Shown here: in pieces, positions 7,421-13,668 of the stretch
How positions within the stretch are numbered: position 1 is the stretch's first letter
How the letters are laid out: every line of letters begins with the position of its first letter
Source: Acidobacteriota bacterium
GTDB lineage: Bacteria > Acidobacteriota > Terriglobia > Terriglobales > Acidobacteriaceae
Direction: 5' to 3'
Assembly: GCA_021779695.1 (NCBI GenBank)
Contig: JAJYAE010000031.1
Span: forward strand, 1-22,570
DNA length: 22,570 nt
Position numbers and translations under genes: made by a program
The notes under the pieces: model-generated
Told to the model about the DNA's origin: nothing
The model's database searches: none
Seen by the model: only the letters and a program-made list of their open reading frames with translations

Positions 7421-7561
7421 CTGATCGGCAAGAGTCGGTAACAAGAGCGCCGCAATCCCGTGCAGAGAAATCGCGTTCCGGGGCCGGTCGATCAAAAGCA
7501 GAGGTGCAGAATCCCAATTTCCGCCTCCATCGGCGAAGATAGGAGGAAGGAGGAGCGGCTC

Positions 7562-8677
7562 ATGAGTGACGGCAGTCATCGCTATTTGCGCGCGGCCACG
7601 CTGATCGGCGCCATCGCAGTCGTGTCCCTGCTGCACTATCTCACCCCGACAAGCCACGTCATTCTGCACCCGCTTCTGCAACGCGCTTACTACATACCGA
7701 TTCTGCTGATGGCCTTGTGGTTTGGGTGGCGTGGCGGCCTTCTCGGAGCAGCAATAGCGGGATTTCTCTACCTTCCTCATATCGTCATGGCGTGGGGATC
7801 GAACGAGGAGTACAGCATTGCGCAGTATGTCGAAATCGGCATGTTCTTTGTGATTGCTCCTTTAATCGGTGTCCTCGCCGACGTGGAACGTAGGCAGAAG
7901 CAAAAGATTCAGGAAACCGCTGTCAAATTAAGCGAGACCTACGCCCAGCTCCAGGCTTCCATCGAACAGGTCCGCCGCGCCGACCGCCTCTCGGCGCTCG
8001 GAGAGCTGTCCGCCGGCTTGGCGCACGAGATTCGCAATCCTCTCGGAGCGCTGGAGGGTGCGGTCCAGATCCTGCAGCGGCCGGAACTGCCGTCGGAGAC
8101 CCGCCAGGAATTCGCGGAGATGGCTGGAAAAGAGGTTGGCCGCCTGAAATCTCTTCTCACGCAGTTCCTGGACTTCGCTCGGCCACAACCGCCCCAGCGT
8201 ATCCTCACTGAGCCCGCCATGCTGCTGAACTCGATTGCCAGCCTGGCAGCCGAGACGGCCAAGCTGGCCCAGGTCGAAATCCGTGTCGAGGGGTTAGAGA
8301 CCAAGCCAATTGCGATCGACTCGGAGCAGATCAGGCAGGTGCTGCTCAACCTCGTACTCAATGCGGTTCAGGCCATGCCGGACGGCGGCCAGATTCTCCT
8401 GCGCTCGCGTCAGAAAAACGAGTCCGTCCTTCTGGAGATTGTGGATCAGGGACCGGGAATTGCTCCCGAGAATATCGAACGTATCTTCGATCCCTTCTTT
8501 ACGACCCGGCCCGCGGGCACGGGACTTGGTCTCTCAATTGCTCATCAGATTGTGCATGCCCATGGAGGGGAACTGTCAGTCTGCAATAATCCCGACCGCG
8601 GGGCAACGTTCACCGTCACCCTGCCTCTGGGAGTCGCTCTGCCAGATGCGAGCCCGAATGTGAAGGTTTTCGAATGA
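7562..8677 (+). CDS. Membrane-bound sensor histidine kinase (NtrB/AtoS-like)
   Basis: A 371-residue kinase; the ATG at 7562 follows a strong purine-rich ribosome site (GGAGGAAGGAGGAG). Hydrophobic segments at residues about 10-27, 45-72 and 92-108 form a compact multi-pass sensor with no large periplasmic loop. A coiled linker (110-140) leads to the dimerisation domain with phosphoacceptor His155 in LAHEIRNPLG. The HATPase_c domain has the N box (LLNLVLNAVQAMP), G1 (DQGPGI), F box (FDPFFTTRP) and G2 (GTGLGLS). The histidine context is typical of kinases that phosphorylate NtrC-type activators, and the stop overlaps the next gene by ATGA. The signal is unknown: the sensor does not look like CusS or ZraS, which carry sizeable periplasmic domains, but the neighbours suggest metal or envelope stress. 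Confidence 0.95.
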   Translation: MSDGSHRYLRAATLIGAIAVVSLLHYLTPTSHVILHPLLQRAYYIPILLMALWFGWRGGLLGAAIAGFLYLPHIVMAWGSNEEYSIAQYVEIGMFFVIAPLIGVLADVERRQKQKIQETAVKLSETYAQLQASIEQVRRADRLSALGELSAGLAHEIRNPLGALEGAVQILQRPELPSETRQEFAEMAGKEVGRLKSLLTQFLDFARPQPPQRILTEPAMLLNSIASLAAETAKLAQVEIRVEGLETKPIAIDSEQIRQVLLNLVLNAVQAMPDGGQILLRSRQKNESVLLEIVDQGPGIAPENIERIFDPFFTTRPAGTGLGLSIAHQIVHAHGGELSVCNNPDRGATFTVTLPLGVALPDASPNVKVFE

Positions 8678-10059
8678 CGAAACCGTCAATTTTAATTGTC
8701 GACGACGATCCCAGCCAGCGCCGACTGGTTGAGTTCTGGCTGCAGGAAGACGGTTACCGCACAGTAACCGCCGAGGACGGAGTGGCAGGACTACGTGCGT
8801 TTGAGCAGCACGCTCCTGCTCTGGTGATCACCGACGTACGCATGCCCGGGATGAGCGGCCTCGATTTACTGGTGAGGATCAAGGGGGATAACCCGGATGT
8901 TCCGTTCATCCTGATTACAGCGTTCGCGACAGTGGACGACGCTGTAGAGGCCATGAAGCTTGGCGCCGTTGACTACCTCCTCAAGCCTCTCAAGCCTGAT
9001 GAGGTTAAACTCAGCGTGGGCCGGGCCCTCCAGCAAAAGGAGCTAGTGGATGAGAACCGGCGCCTGCGCGACTTCGCCGGCGAAAGCTTTCGTTTCGAAA
9101 GCATCCTTACCCAATCCCGCCGGATGCGCAGCATCCTCGAAATAGCGGCGCAGGTCGCGCGGCGCGATTCCACAGTGCTCCTGACAGGAGAGTCGGGAAC
9201 CGGCAAGGAACTGCTTGCCAAGGCCATCCATCAAAACAGCCTTCGAGCAGACAAGCCTTTTGTGACCGTAAACTGCGGAGCTCTCCCGGAGAATCTTGCA
9301 GAGTCGGAGTTGTTTGGTCACCGCAAGGGCTCCTTCACCGGCGCCATCGCGGATCGCACTGGCAAGTTCGAGGCTGCCAACGAAGGTACGATTTTTCTGG
9401 ACGAGGTTGGCGAACTGAGCCTTCCACTCCAGGTGAAGCTGCTGCGGGTGATCCAGGAGCGGGAGATCGACAAGATTGGCAATACGCACTCAATCAAGGT
9501 GAATGTGCGCATCCTTGCCGCCACGAATCGGAACTTGAAGACCCTTGTCGAGGACGGCCAGTTCCGCGAAGATCTTTATTACCGGCTGAGTGTCGTGACC
9601 ATCGACGTGCCGCCATTGCGCGAACGGCGGGAGGATGTACCTTTGCTTGCGCAGCACTTTGCCAAGCAGTTCTCCGACCGGTACGCGATCCCGGGCTTGT
9701 TCCTCACGGACGAAGCTTTGGAGAAATTGGCGCAATACAACTGGCCCGGCAATGTCCGTGAACTGCAGAACGTGATCGAACGAGTTTCGGTTCTGGCGCG
9801 AACCGACAAAATCGGCGCCGAGGAGCTGCCCCCCGAAATTCGCGTCTCCTTGTCCCGAATCGCCAACATCAGCCTCAAACTTCCGGAAGAGGGCATCGAC
9901 CTCGAACAGGTTGAGAAGGAGATTCTGCTTCAGGCTCTCGAAAGACACTCCTGGAATCAGAGCCAGGCAGCCAGATACCTCAATATCAGCCGGAAGACCC
10001 TCATTTACCGGATGGAGAAATTCGCTCTTCTGCCTCCAACTTCCGAAAGCTCGCAGTAG
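8674..10059 (+). CDS. NtrC-family sigma-54-dependent response regulator
   Basis: A 461-residue activator in the usual order. The receiver domain (about 5-118) has acidic residues D10-D12, phosphoacceptor Asp54 in ITDVRMPG and Lys104. The AAA+ domain (about 145-375) has Walker A GESGTGKE (172-179), the sigma-54 contact loop as GSFTGA (219-224; the usual motif is GAFTGA), Walker B around FLDEVGEL (241-248) and an arginine-finger region. A Fis-type helix-turn-helix lies at about 427-449. It overlaps the kinase gene by 4 bp, so they are a cognate pair. Candidate sigma-54 promoters stand before the divergent 7087 gene and the downstream 10374 gene, the probable targets. A homologue of ZraR/HydG in layout; the name is not certain. 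Confidence 0.96.
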   Translation: MTKPSILIVDDDPSQRRLVEFWLQEDGYRTVTAEDGVAGLRAFEQHAPALVITDVRMPGMSGLDLLVRIKGDNPDVPFILITAFATVDDAVEAMKLGAVDYLLKPLKPDEVKLSVGRALQQKELVDENRRLRDFAGESFRFESILTQSRRMRSILEIAAQVARRDSTVLLTGESGTGKELLAKAIHQNSLRADKPFVTVNCGALPENLAESELFGHRKGSFTGAIADRTGKFEAANEGTIFLDEVGELSLPLQVKLLRVIQEREIDKIGNTHSIKVNVRILAATNRNLKTLVEDGQFREDLYYRLSVVTIDVPPLRERREDVPLLAQHFAKQFSDRYAIPGLFLTDEALEKLAQYNWPGNVRELQNVIERVSVLARTDKIGAEELPPEIRVSLSRIANISLKLPEEGIDLEQVEKEILLQALERHSWNQSQAARYLNISRKTLIYRMEKFALLPPTSESSQ

Positions 10060-10373
10060 CGCCTGATCGAAGCTGATTGCGTTCGGCAAGATAGACCCGT
10101 TGCGCTGCATTCGCAGAGGCTCTTCGCCGCGTCACGGCGCCGATTCTGCTTCATTCGGCCCGCGATCCTCGCTTAACAAAACTGGACCATTTCCGGCACC
10201 CGTTGCCCGATCCGAGGCGACGCCGGTCAAGAATCGCGTATCCCTCTCTCGGGGTCCAGACACTCAACTATTCGTGAAATGAGACAGATATGACGGCGAG
10301 GCGTCATTCTCCATGCTTGGCGTCCCGGATGCACTTCAAGTGGGCGATGTTATTGCACATCTGGAGAGGGACC
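10060..10373. other. Intergenic control region upstream of the repeat-protein operon
   Basis: A 314-bp gap without a convincing gene. It carries three words related to the repeats at 7343-7420 (10076-10090, 10104-10119 and 10150-10162) and the sigma-54 promoter candidate at 10317-10333. No T-run terminator hairpin is seen after the regulator gene, so read-through from it is possible. Confidence 0.5.
10317..10333 (+). promoter_or_regulatory. Candidate sigma-54 (-24/-12) promoter for the WYRxKFGRPSP repeat gene
   Basis: TTGGCGTCCCGGATGCA has GG and GC exactly 10 nt apart, TTGGC at -24 and TGCA at -12, close to the consensus. Predicted transcription start is near 10344, leaving a leader of about 30 nt that contains the GGAGAG ribosome site of the ATG at 10374. 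It lies directly after the gene for a sigma-54 activator. Confidence 0.6.
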
Positions 10374-10808
10374 ATGAAACATCCGCTATTCAAAATCCTC
10401 ATTATCGGTATCGTCGCAATCGGCGCCAGTTCCCCGATGTTTGCCCAAACCTACAGCCCGTGGCTCGAACAATGGTACCGCGCGAAGTTCGGCCGTCCAT
10501 TACCGGCAGAGACCGCGCAGCTTAATTCGGCGCGGCGCGCCGAGCAGGTTGCCTTGGCCGCAACGACAGACACTGCATCGGTGCCGGCAAACACATGGTT
10601 TGAGAATTGGTATCGCGACAAATTTGGACGGCCCTCACCACTTGCAGAAGCAAGCGCACAGACGTCGTGGAAATCCGCCAGCCGCTTCGCTGCCAGCAAG
10701 GAGAAGAGACAGAGTCCAGTCAATACCTGGTTCGAGCAGTGGTATCGGGACAAGTTTGGACGACCGTCTCCGCAGGAGGAGAGCCGCCTGAATCCCCTCG
10801 GTCACTGA
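10374..10808 (+). CDS. Secreted protein with three WYRxKFGRPSP repeats, unknown function
   Basis: A 144-residue protein. The ATG at 10374 is preceded by GGAGAG and begins a signal peptide (residues 1-24, cleavage after MFA). The mature part consists of three copies of a 17-18-residue unit at 28-44, 72-89 and 116-133. The core is W-(F/L)-E-(Q/N)-W-Y-R-(D/A)-K-F-G-R-P-(S/L)-P, spaced 44-45 residues apart by low-complexity Ala/Ser/Glu linkers. The first copy is the most divergent (A for D, L for S). The unit is aromatic and basic, with a turn-forming end, suggesting a short surface-binding module rather than an enzyme. I do not recognise a named family. It is the first gene of a probable sigma-54-driven set with the 195-aa and DUF302 genes. 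Binding to cell wall, membrane or a partner protein are equally open. Confidence 0.8.
   Translation: MKHPLFKILIIGIVAIGASSPMFAQTYSPWLEQWYRAKFGRPLPAETAQLNSARRAEQVALAATTDTASVPANTWFENWYRDKFGRPSPLAEASAQTSWKSASRFAASKEKRQSPVNTWFEQWYRDKFGRPSPQEESRLNPLGH
10448..10775 (+). repeat. Three diverged 45-bp coding repeats (WYRxKFGRPSP units)
   Basis: Units of about 50 nt begin near 10455, 10587 and 10719, about 132 nt apart, and encode the three aromatic-basic motifs. Copies 2 and 3 are the closest at DNA level, indicating the latest duplication, but many synonymous differences show that even this is old and under protein-level selection. Confidence 0.8.
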
Positions 10809-10880
10809 CATTTCCGGAAACGGAAGGGTAACCATGCAACTGCTGCGGCTACGAGCCCGGCTGGAGACGGAGATAACATC

Positions 10881-11468
10881 ATGAAAATCCCAGTAAAAGC
10901 GCTCTGGGCTCTTGTGCTGTCTTGTGCGCCAGCGCTCGCGTTCGCGCAGAATGGGGCAGGGTGGGAGCACACCATCGGACGCCACCTGCCAGGCAACCGT
11001 TCGCGCCATGCGCACTTAATCCAGGTCACGAAGGAGCAGCGCATCGATCTTGCCAATTGCATGACGGCGACGAAGCAGGTTGTGCAGATCGTCGATCAGA
11101 TGGCCCGGATGGGCAGTCAATGGGGGCGTGGTCGCGTGAGTTACAGCCGCCACGACCTCACGGTCTTTTCGCACCGTGAACAGGCGCTGGATGCGGCACT
11201 CATCGCGCTGACGACAGCCCACGAGGAACTTCGCAAGAATCTCGATGAGTTGCATGATCGCGCGCTCGATAAGCGCCTTCAAAAGCTGGATCGGTTGCGG
11301 GCGAAGCTCGATTCCGGAAGCTCGGAAATCGGCCGCGACTTGGCGACCGCTCGGCCGGGGCCGTGGTCCATAGAGCTTTCCTGGGATGTCTACGCAGTGA
11401 GGAAAGCCGCCAACAAATGGCACGCCGAACACGAACAGATTGCTCGAGAACTGGATCTCGCCATGTAA
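10881..11468 (+). CDS. Secreted helical protein, unknown function
   Basis: A 195-residue protein; the ATG at 10881 follows CGGAGAT at 8-9 nt. A signal peptide spans residues 1-22 (ending AFA/Q). The mature part is His/Arg-rich at first (residues 28-50, with several His), then mostly long amphipathic helix from about 55 to 145, including a single Cys (residue 59) and a heptad-like stretch rich in Leu, Asp and Arg. It ends with a Trp-containing region. No enzyme motif or known family was recognised. It lies 72 bp after the repeat-protein gene in the same orientation and 46 bp before the DUF302 gene, so it is probably in the same operon and exported to the periplasm. Confidence 0.75.
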   Translation: MKIPVKALWALVLSCAPALAFAQNGAGWEHTIGRHLPGNRSRHAHLIQVTKEQRIDLANCMTATKQVVQIVDQMARMGSQWGRGRVSYSRHDLTVFSHREQALDAALIALTTAHEELRKNLDELHDRALDKRLQKLDRLRAKLDSGSSEIGRDLATARPGPWSIELSWDVYAVRKAANKWHAEHEQIARELDLAM

Positions 11469-11514
11469 AGCAAACAGACTCCGCTTTTGGCAAGAAACTC
11501 TGCACGGAGACATT

Positions 11515-11946
11515 ATGACCGCTGTCACACAGACGCAATCACTCTCCGCTGTCATACATCGCACGTTCGACGAAGCGTTGTTTAGTCTGCGATCCGCGCT
11601 CCAAGCAGAGAATATTGAAATCGTCCGGGAGGTGCCATTCCACCTCGCGTTTCGGAAGAGCATGGGAGTGAGCTGCAGAAAGTACACCGTCCTTGTCGTC
11701 TGGAGTCAGTTTGAAGCGTGGCGCGCTGTATTGACCGAGGATAACGCTGGCCTCCTGATACCCTTCAATATCGTAGTGAGAGAAAATGGCGGCTCCACCG
11801 TGATCGCCATCGACAACTGGACCGGCAGACGCGCCGCGCACGAAGCGATCGGGATCTCGATGATGCTGCATGATACCGAAACAAGAATTCGGCGAGCTCT
11901 TGAGCATTGCGTTCGTGACTCCAGATCTGCGTGGATAGAGACTTGA
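11515..11946 (+). CDS. DUF302 family protein
   Basis: A 143-residue cytosolic protein with no signal peptide. The ATG at 11515 has CGGAG at a suitable distance; a longer in-frame extension overlapping the upstream gene is unlikely. The core matches the DUF302 pattern: an initial T-F-D-E-A-L-x-x-L helix, an E-N-I-E-I strand, a central K-Y-T-V-L-V-V strand and the signature G-L-L-(I/L)-P-(F/C)-N-(I/V)-V-V-R-E followed by V-I-A-I-D-N. In most members the motif is LLPCN; here Cys is replaced by Phe (LIPFN), so a thiol role at that site is absent. A C-terminal helix of about 40 residues is added. The biochemical role of DUF302 is not established. It is third in the putative sigma-54 operon. Confidence 0.82.
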   Translation: MTAVTQTQSLSAVIHRTFDEALFSLRSALQAENIEIVREVPFHLAFRKSMGVSCRKYTVLVVWSQFEAWRAVLTEDNAGLLIPFNIVVRENGGSTVIAIDNWTGRRAAHEAIGISMMLHDTETRIRRALEHCVRDSRSAWIET

Positions 11947-12171
11947 CGATTTTCGGCCACTGGTCCGATATCATGCAAAGCTGTGTCTTTCACCCCTGAT
12001 CCTGCTCACATCGGCGGACAGGTCTGGCCTCGGCAGCCACCCGGTCGTCGACCCAAGAGGCGAACAGTCGCAGAACTTACTTATGAAGATCAGGCAGCGA
12101 TTCAAGCGAGATCTGGACCGCAAATTTCGTTGCGCCCAGTTTTTCTTTCTCTGCCCACCTCGCCGGCATAG

Positions 12172-12708
12172 CTACTTGTCAGGTGTTGCTGTCCCGCCGG
12201 CACTGGCCACCGTTCGCCACTGTACAAGGACTTGCGGCGGTAGCTTGTTCATCTGACTCAGGAATGTCGTGACCTGCCAGATCTGCTGGTCGTTAAGGAC
12301 TTGCTTCCAAGCCGGCATCCCGCTGAGACGCACGCCATGCTCGATGATATAGAAGTTCTGGTTTTCAGGCATATCGGGAGCGTCCTGCACGAACAGCGGC
12401 GCGCGAGGATAAAGCGCTTCAGCGAACATGCCCCTCGGCCGCTGAATATCTCCGTGGCAACTGGCGCAGTTCGTCTGATAGATATTCATTCCCGCAACCA
12501 GAGTCGCATCGGTTGGTTGAAGTGGATTCCTGGTCTCCGGCGCCCGCCGGTCCAGGGCGGCGTCCAGAGACGGCATCGCGAGGTGTTTCTCAAGGATGCT
12601 CTCAGGAATGTCGGCTCGGGGATTGACGAGACCGAGGCGGATCCAGAGAAATCCGCCCAGGAGAATAGCAAGAGATCCGGCAAAGAAGCCGAAAAGGAAT
12701 TTACCCAT
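12172..12708 (-). CDS. Membrane-anchored mono-haem cytochrome c
   Basis: A 178-residue electron carrier. Residues 4-26 form an uncleaved membrane anchor. The haem-binding site is CASCH at 81-85 and the distal Met is probably M131 in SGMPAW, as in class I cytochromes c; a conserved aromatic helix with QQIWQVTTFL follows. GAGG precedes the ATG. It is 162 bp downstream of copB in the same orientation, the last gene of the copper-oxidase cluster. It could accept electrons from the multicopper oxidase substrate cycle or serve the respiratory chain under copper stress; that link is inference. Family assignment is firm. Confidence 0.92.
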   Translation of the reverse strand: MGKFLFGFFAGSLAILLGGFLWIRLGLVNPRADIPESILEKHLAMPSLDAALDRRAPETRNPLQPTDATLVAGMNIYQTNCASCHGDIQRPRGMFAEALYPRAPLFVQDAPDMPENQNFYIIEHGVRLSGMPAWKQVLNDQQIWQVTTFLSQMNKLPPQVLVQWRTVASAGGTATPDK

Positions 12709-12870
12709 GGGAAGCCTCGATTCTCAATTGACTTTCAAACCAGCCGATTCAGTCTGCCCAAAAGCGCGCTGACCGGCGGCATTCGCCCCCTCTGTACGGT
12801 GCGCGCACATCCGAATGCTCCGTGAAAGCGCCGAAGATCGTGACCATCTTTGGAATGGAATCATCTCTCC

Positions 12871-13668
12871 TCAATACCAAACGCGAAGGCCAAAGACGAA
12901 GCGTGAATCGTGCGCAGTCTCTCCCGACTGCCGGGCATAATCCGCCGCGCTGCCGACTTGACCGTTGTAGGCGTAACCGATGTATGGTGCGAATTTTCTG
13001 CTGAACTCATATCGCAGGCGGAGACCGGTATCGATCTCCGACAGTCCGGAGCCAATGCCTCGCTTGCGATCATCTTTGTTGTAGAAATTCATCTCGACCT
13101 GAGGCTGAGCGATGAGGCGCTGTGTGATCAGCAGGTCGTACGACCCATTGATGCGGCCTGCGATGTTCCCTCCATCGCGAAAGTAAAATGTCGGCTCAAA
13201 CTCGAAGAAGTAGGGCGCCAACCCTTCAATCCCAACCGCTCCCCAGGTTCGCCGCGGCCCGGAATCGAGGTCTTCTCTTACGCCCGCCTGCACGTCGAAA
13301 TACCTCATGCGGGGGATCGGACGGTCGTAAAGCGCCTCCTGGATTCCATCGCGAACGGCGCCGTTTTCTGCGAACCCCTCCGATTTAAGCCAGAGGCGAT
13401 TCATATCCGTTCCAACCCAGCCTTCTCCATCCCAGCGAAATTCATTGTTAGGTCCATTTGTGCGGCCCTCCATCTGATCGAAAAGAACGTGCGCAAAAAC
13501 GCCGTTGTCCATCACCGGTAGCCCGAGGCCGATCGCAGGAACCCGCTTTCCGGAACTGTCATGCGTCGTCTGCGCATTTGCAGGGAATTGCATGAGCCAT
13601 GAAAGGAGTGCAATGACGAGCGGCATCCCAACTCCGCGGCGGGCGAAACGATTCGGTTTCGGGGTCAT
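12871..13668 (-). CDS. copB: CopB-type outer-membrane copper resistance protein
   Basis: A 265-residue beta-barrel of the copper resistance protein B family. I start it at ATG 13668, overlapping the copA stop by ATGA; the frame is open further upstream, but only as the antisense of copA. A signal peptide ends near residue 32 (ANA/Q). The mature N-terminus shows the family block GLPVMDNGVFAHVLFDQMEGR, then WDGEGWVGTDMNRLWLKSEG, YDRPIPRMRYFDVQAGVR and alternating aromatic strands, ending in an aromatic residue (Tyr) as expected for barrel assembly. Unlike classical CopB/PcoB there is no long Met/His-rich N-terminal repeat region. It works with CopA in periplasmic copper tolerance, its exact action being unsettled. 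Confidence 0.93.
   Translation of the reverse strand: MTPKPNRFARRGVGMPLVIALLSWLMQFPANAQTTHDSSGKRVPAIGLGLPVMDNGVFAHVLFDQMEGRTNGPNNEFRWDGEGWVGTDMNRLWLKSEGFAENGAVRDGIQEALYDRPIPRMRYFDVQAGVREDLDSGPRRTWGAVGIEGLAPYFFEFEPTFYFRDGGNIAGRINGSYDLLITQRLIAQPQVEMNFYNKDDRKRGIGSGLSEIDTGLRLRYEFSRKFAPYIGYAYNGQVGSAADYARQSGETAHDSRFVFGLRVWY

Larger units (their letters stand above)
7088..7561. other. Divergent intergenic control region between the efflux locus and the two-component system
   Basis: This 474-bp stretch has no convincing gene. It contains the minus-strand sigma-54 candidate at 7218-7233, a GCAAAC-N8-GTTTGC inverted repeat at 7281-7300, and three related short direct repeats of the type gCATTCGGGGcaa at 7343-7420. 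A weak plus-strand GG-N10-GC element (7287-7300) overlaps the inverted repeat. It is the natural place for activator binding sites serving both directions. Confidence 0.6.

Noticed and set aside
7459..7561. N-terminal extension of the histidine kinase frame to 7460
   Set aside because: The added residues are charged and low in hydrophobicity, and the strong ribosome site stands at 7562.
10343..10356. Second GG-N10-GC element (GGCGATGTTATTGC) before the repeat-protein gene
   Set aside because: Good match, but transcription would begin about 6 nt before the ATG, downstream of the ribosome site; the element at 10317 fits better.
11487..11503. TTGGC...TGC element before the DUF302 gene
   Set aside because: Spacing is 11 instead of 10 nt and the start would fall at the ATG itself.
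12082..12240. Small plus-strand ORF starting MKIRQRF in the 3' gap
   Set aside because: No ribosome site, and it runs into the convergent cytochrome c gene on the opposite strand.
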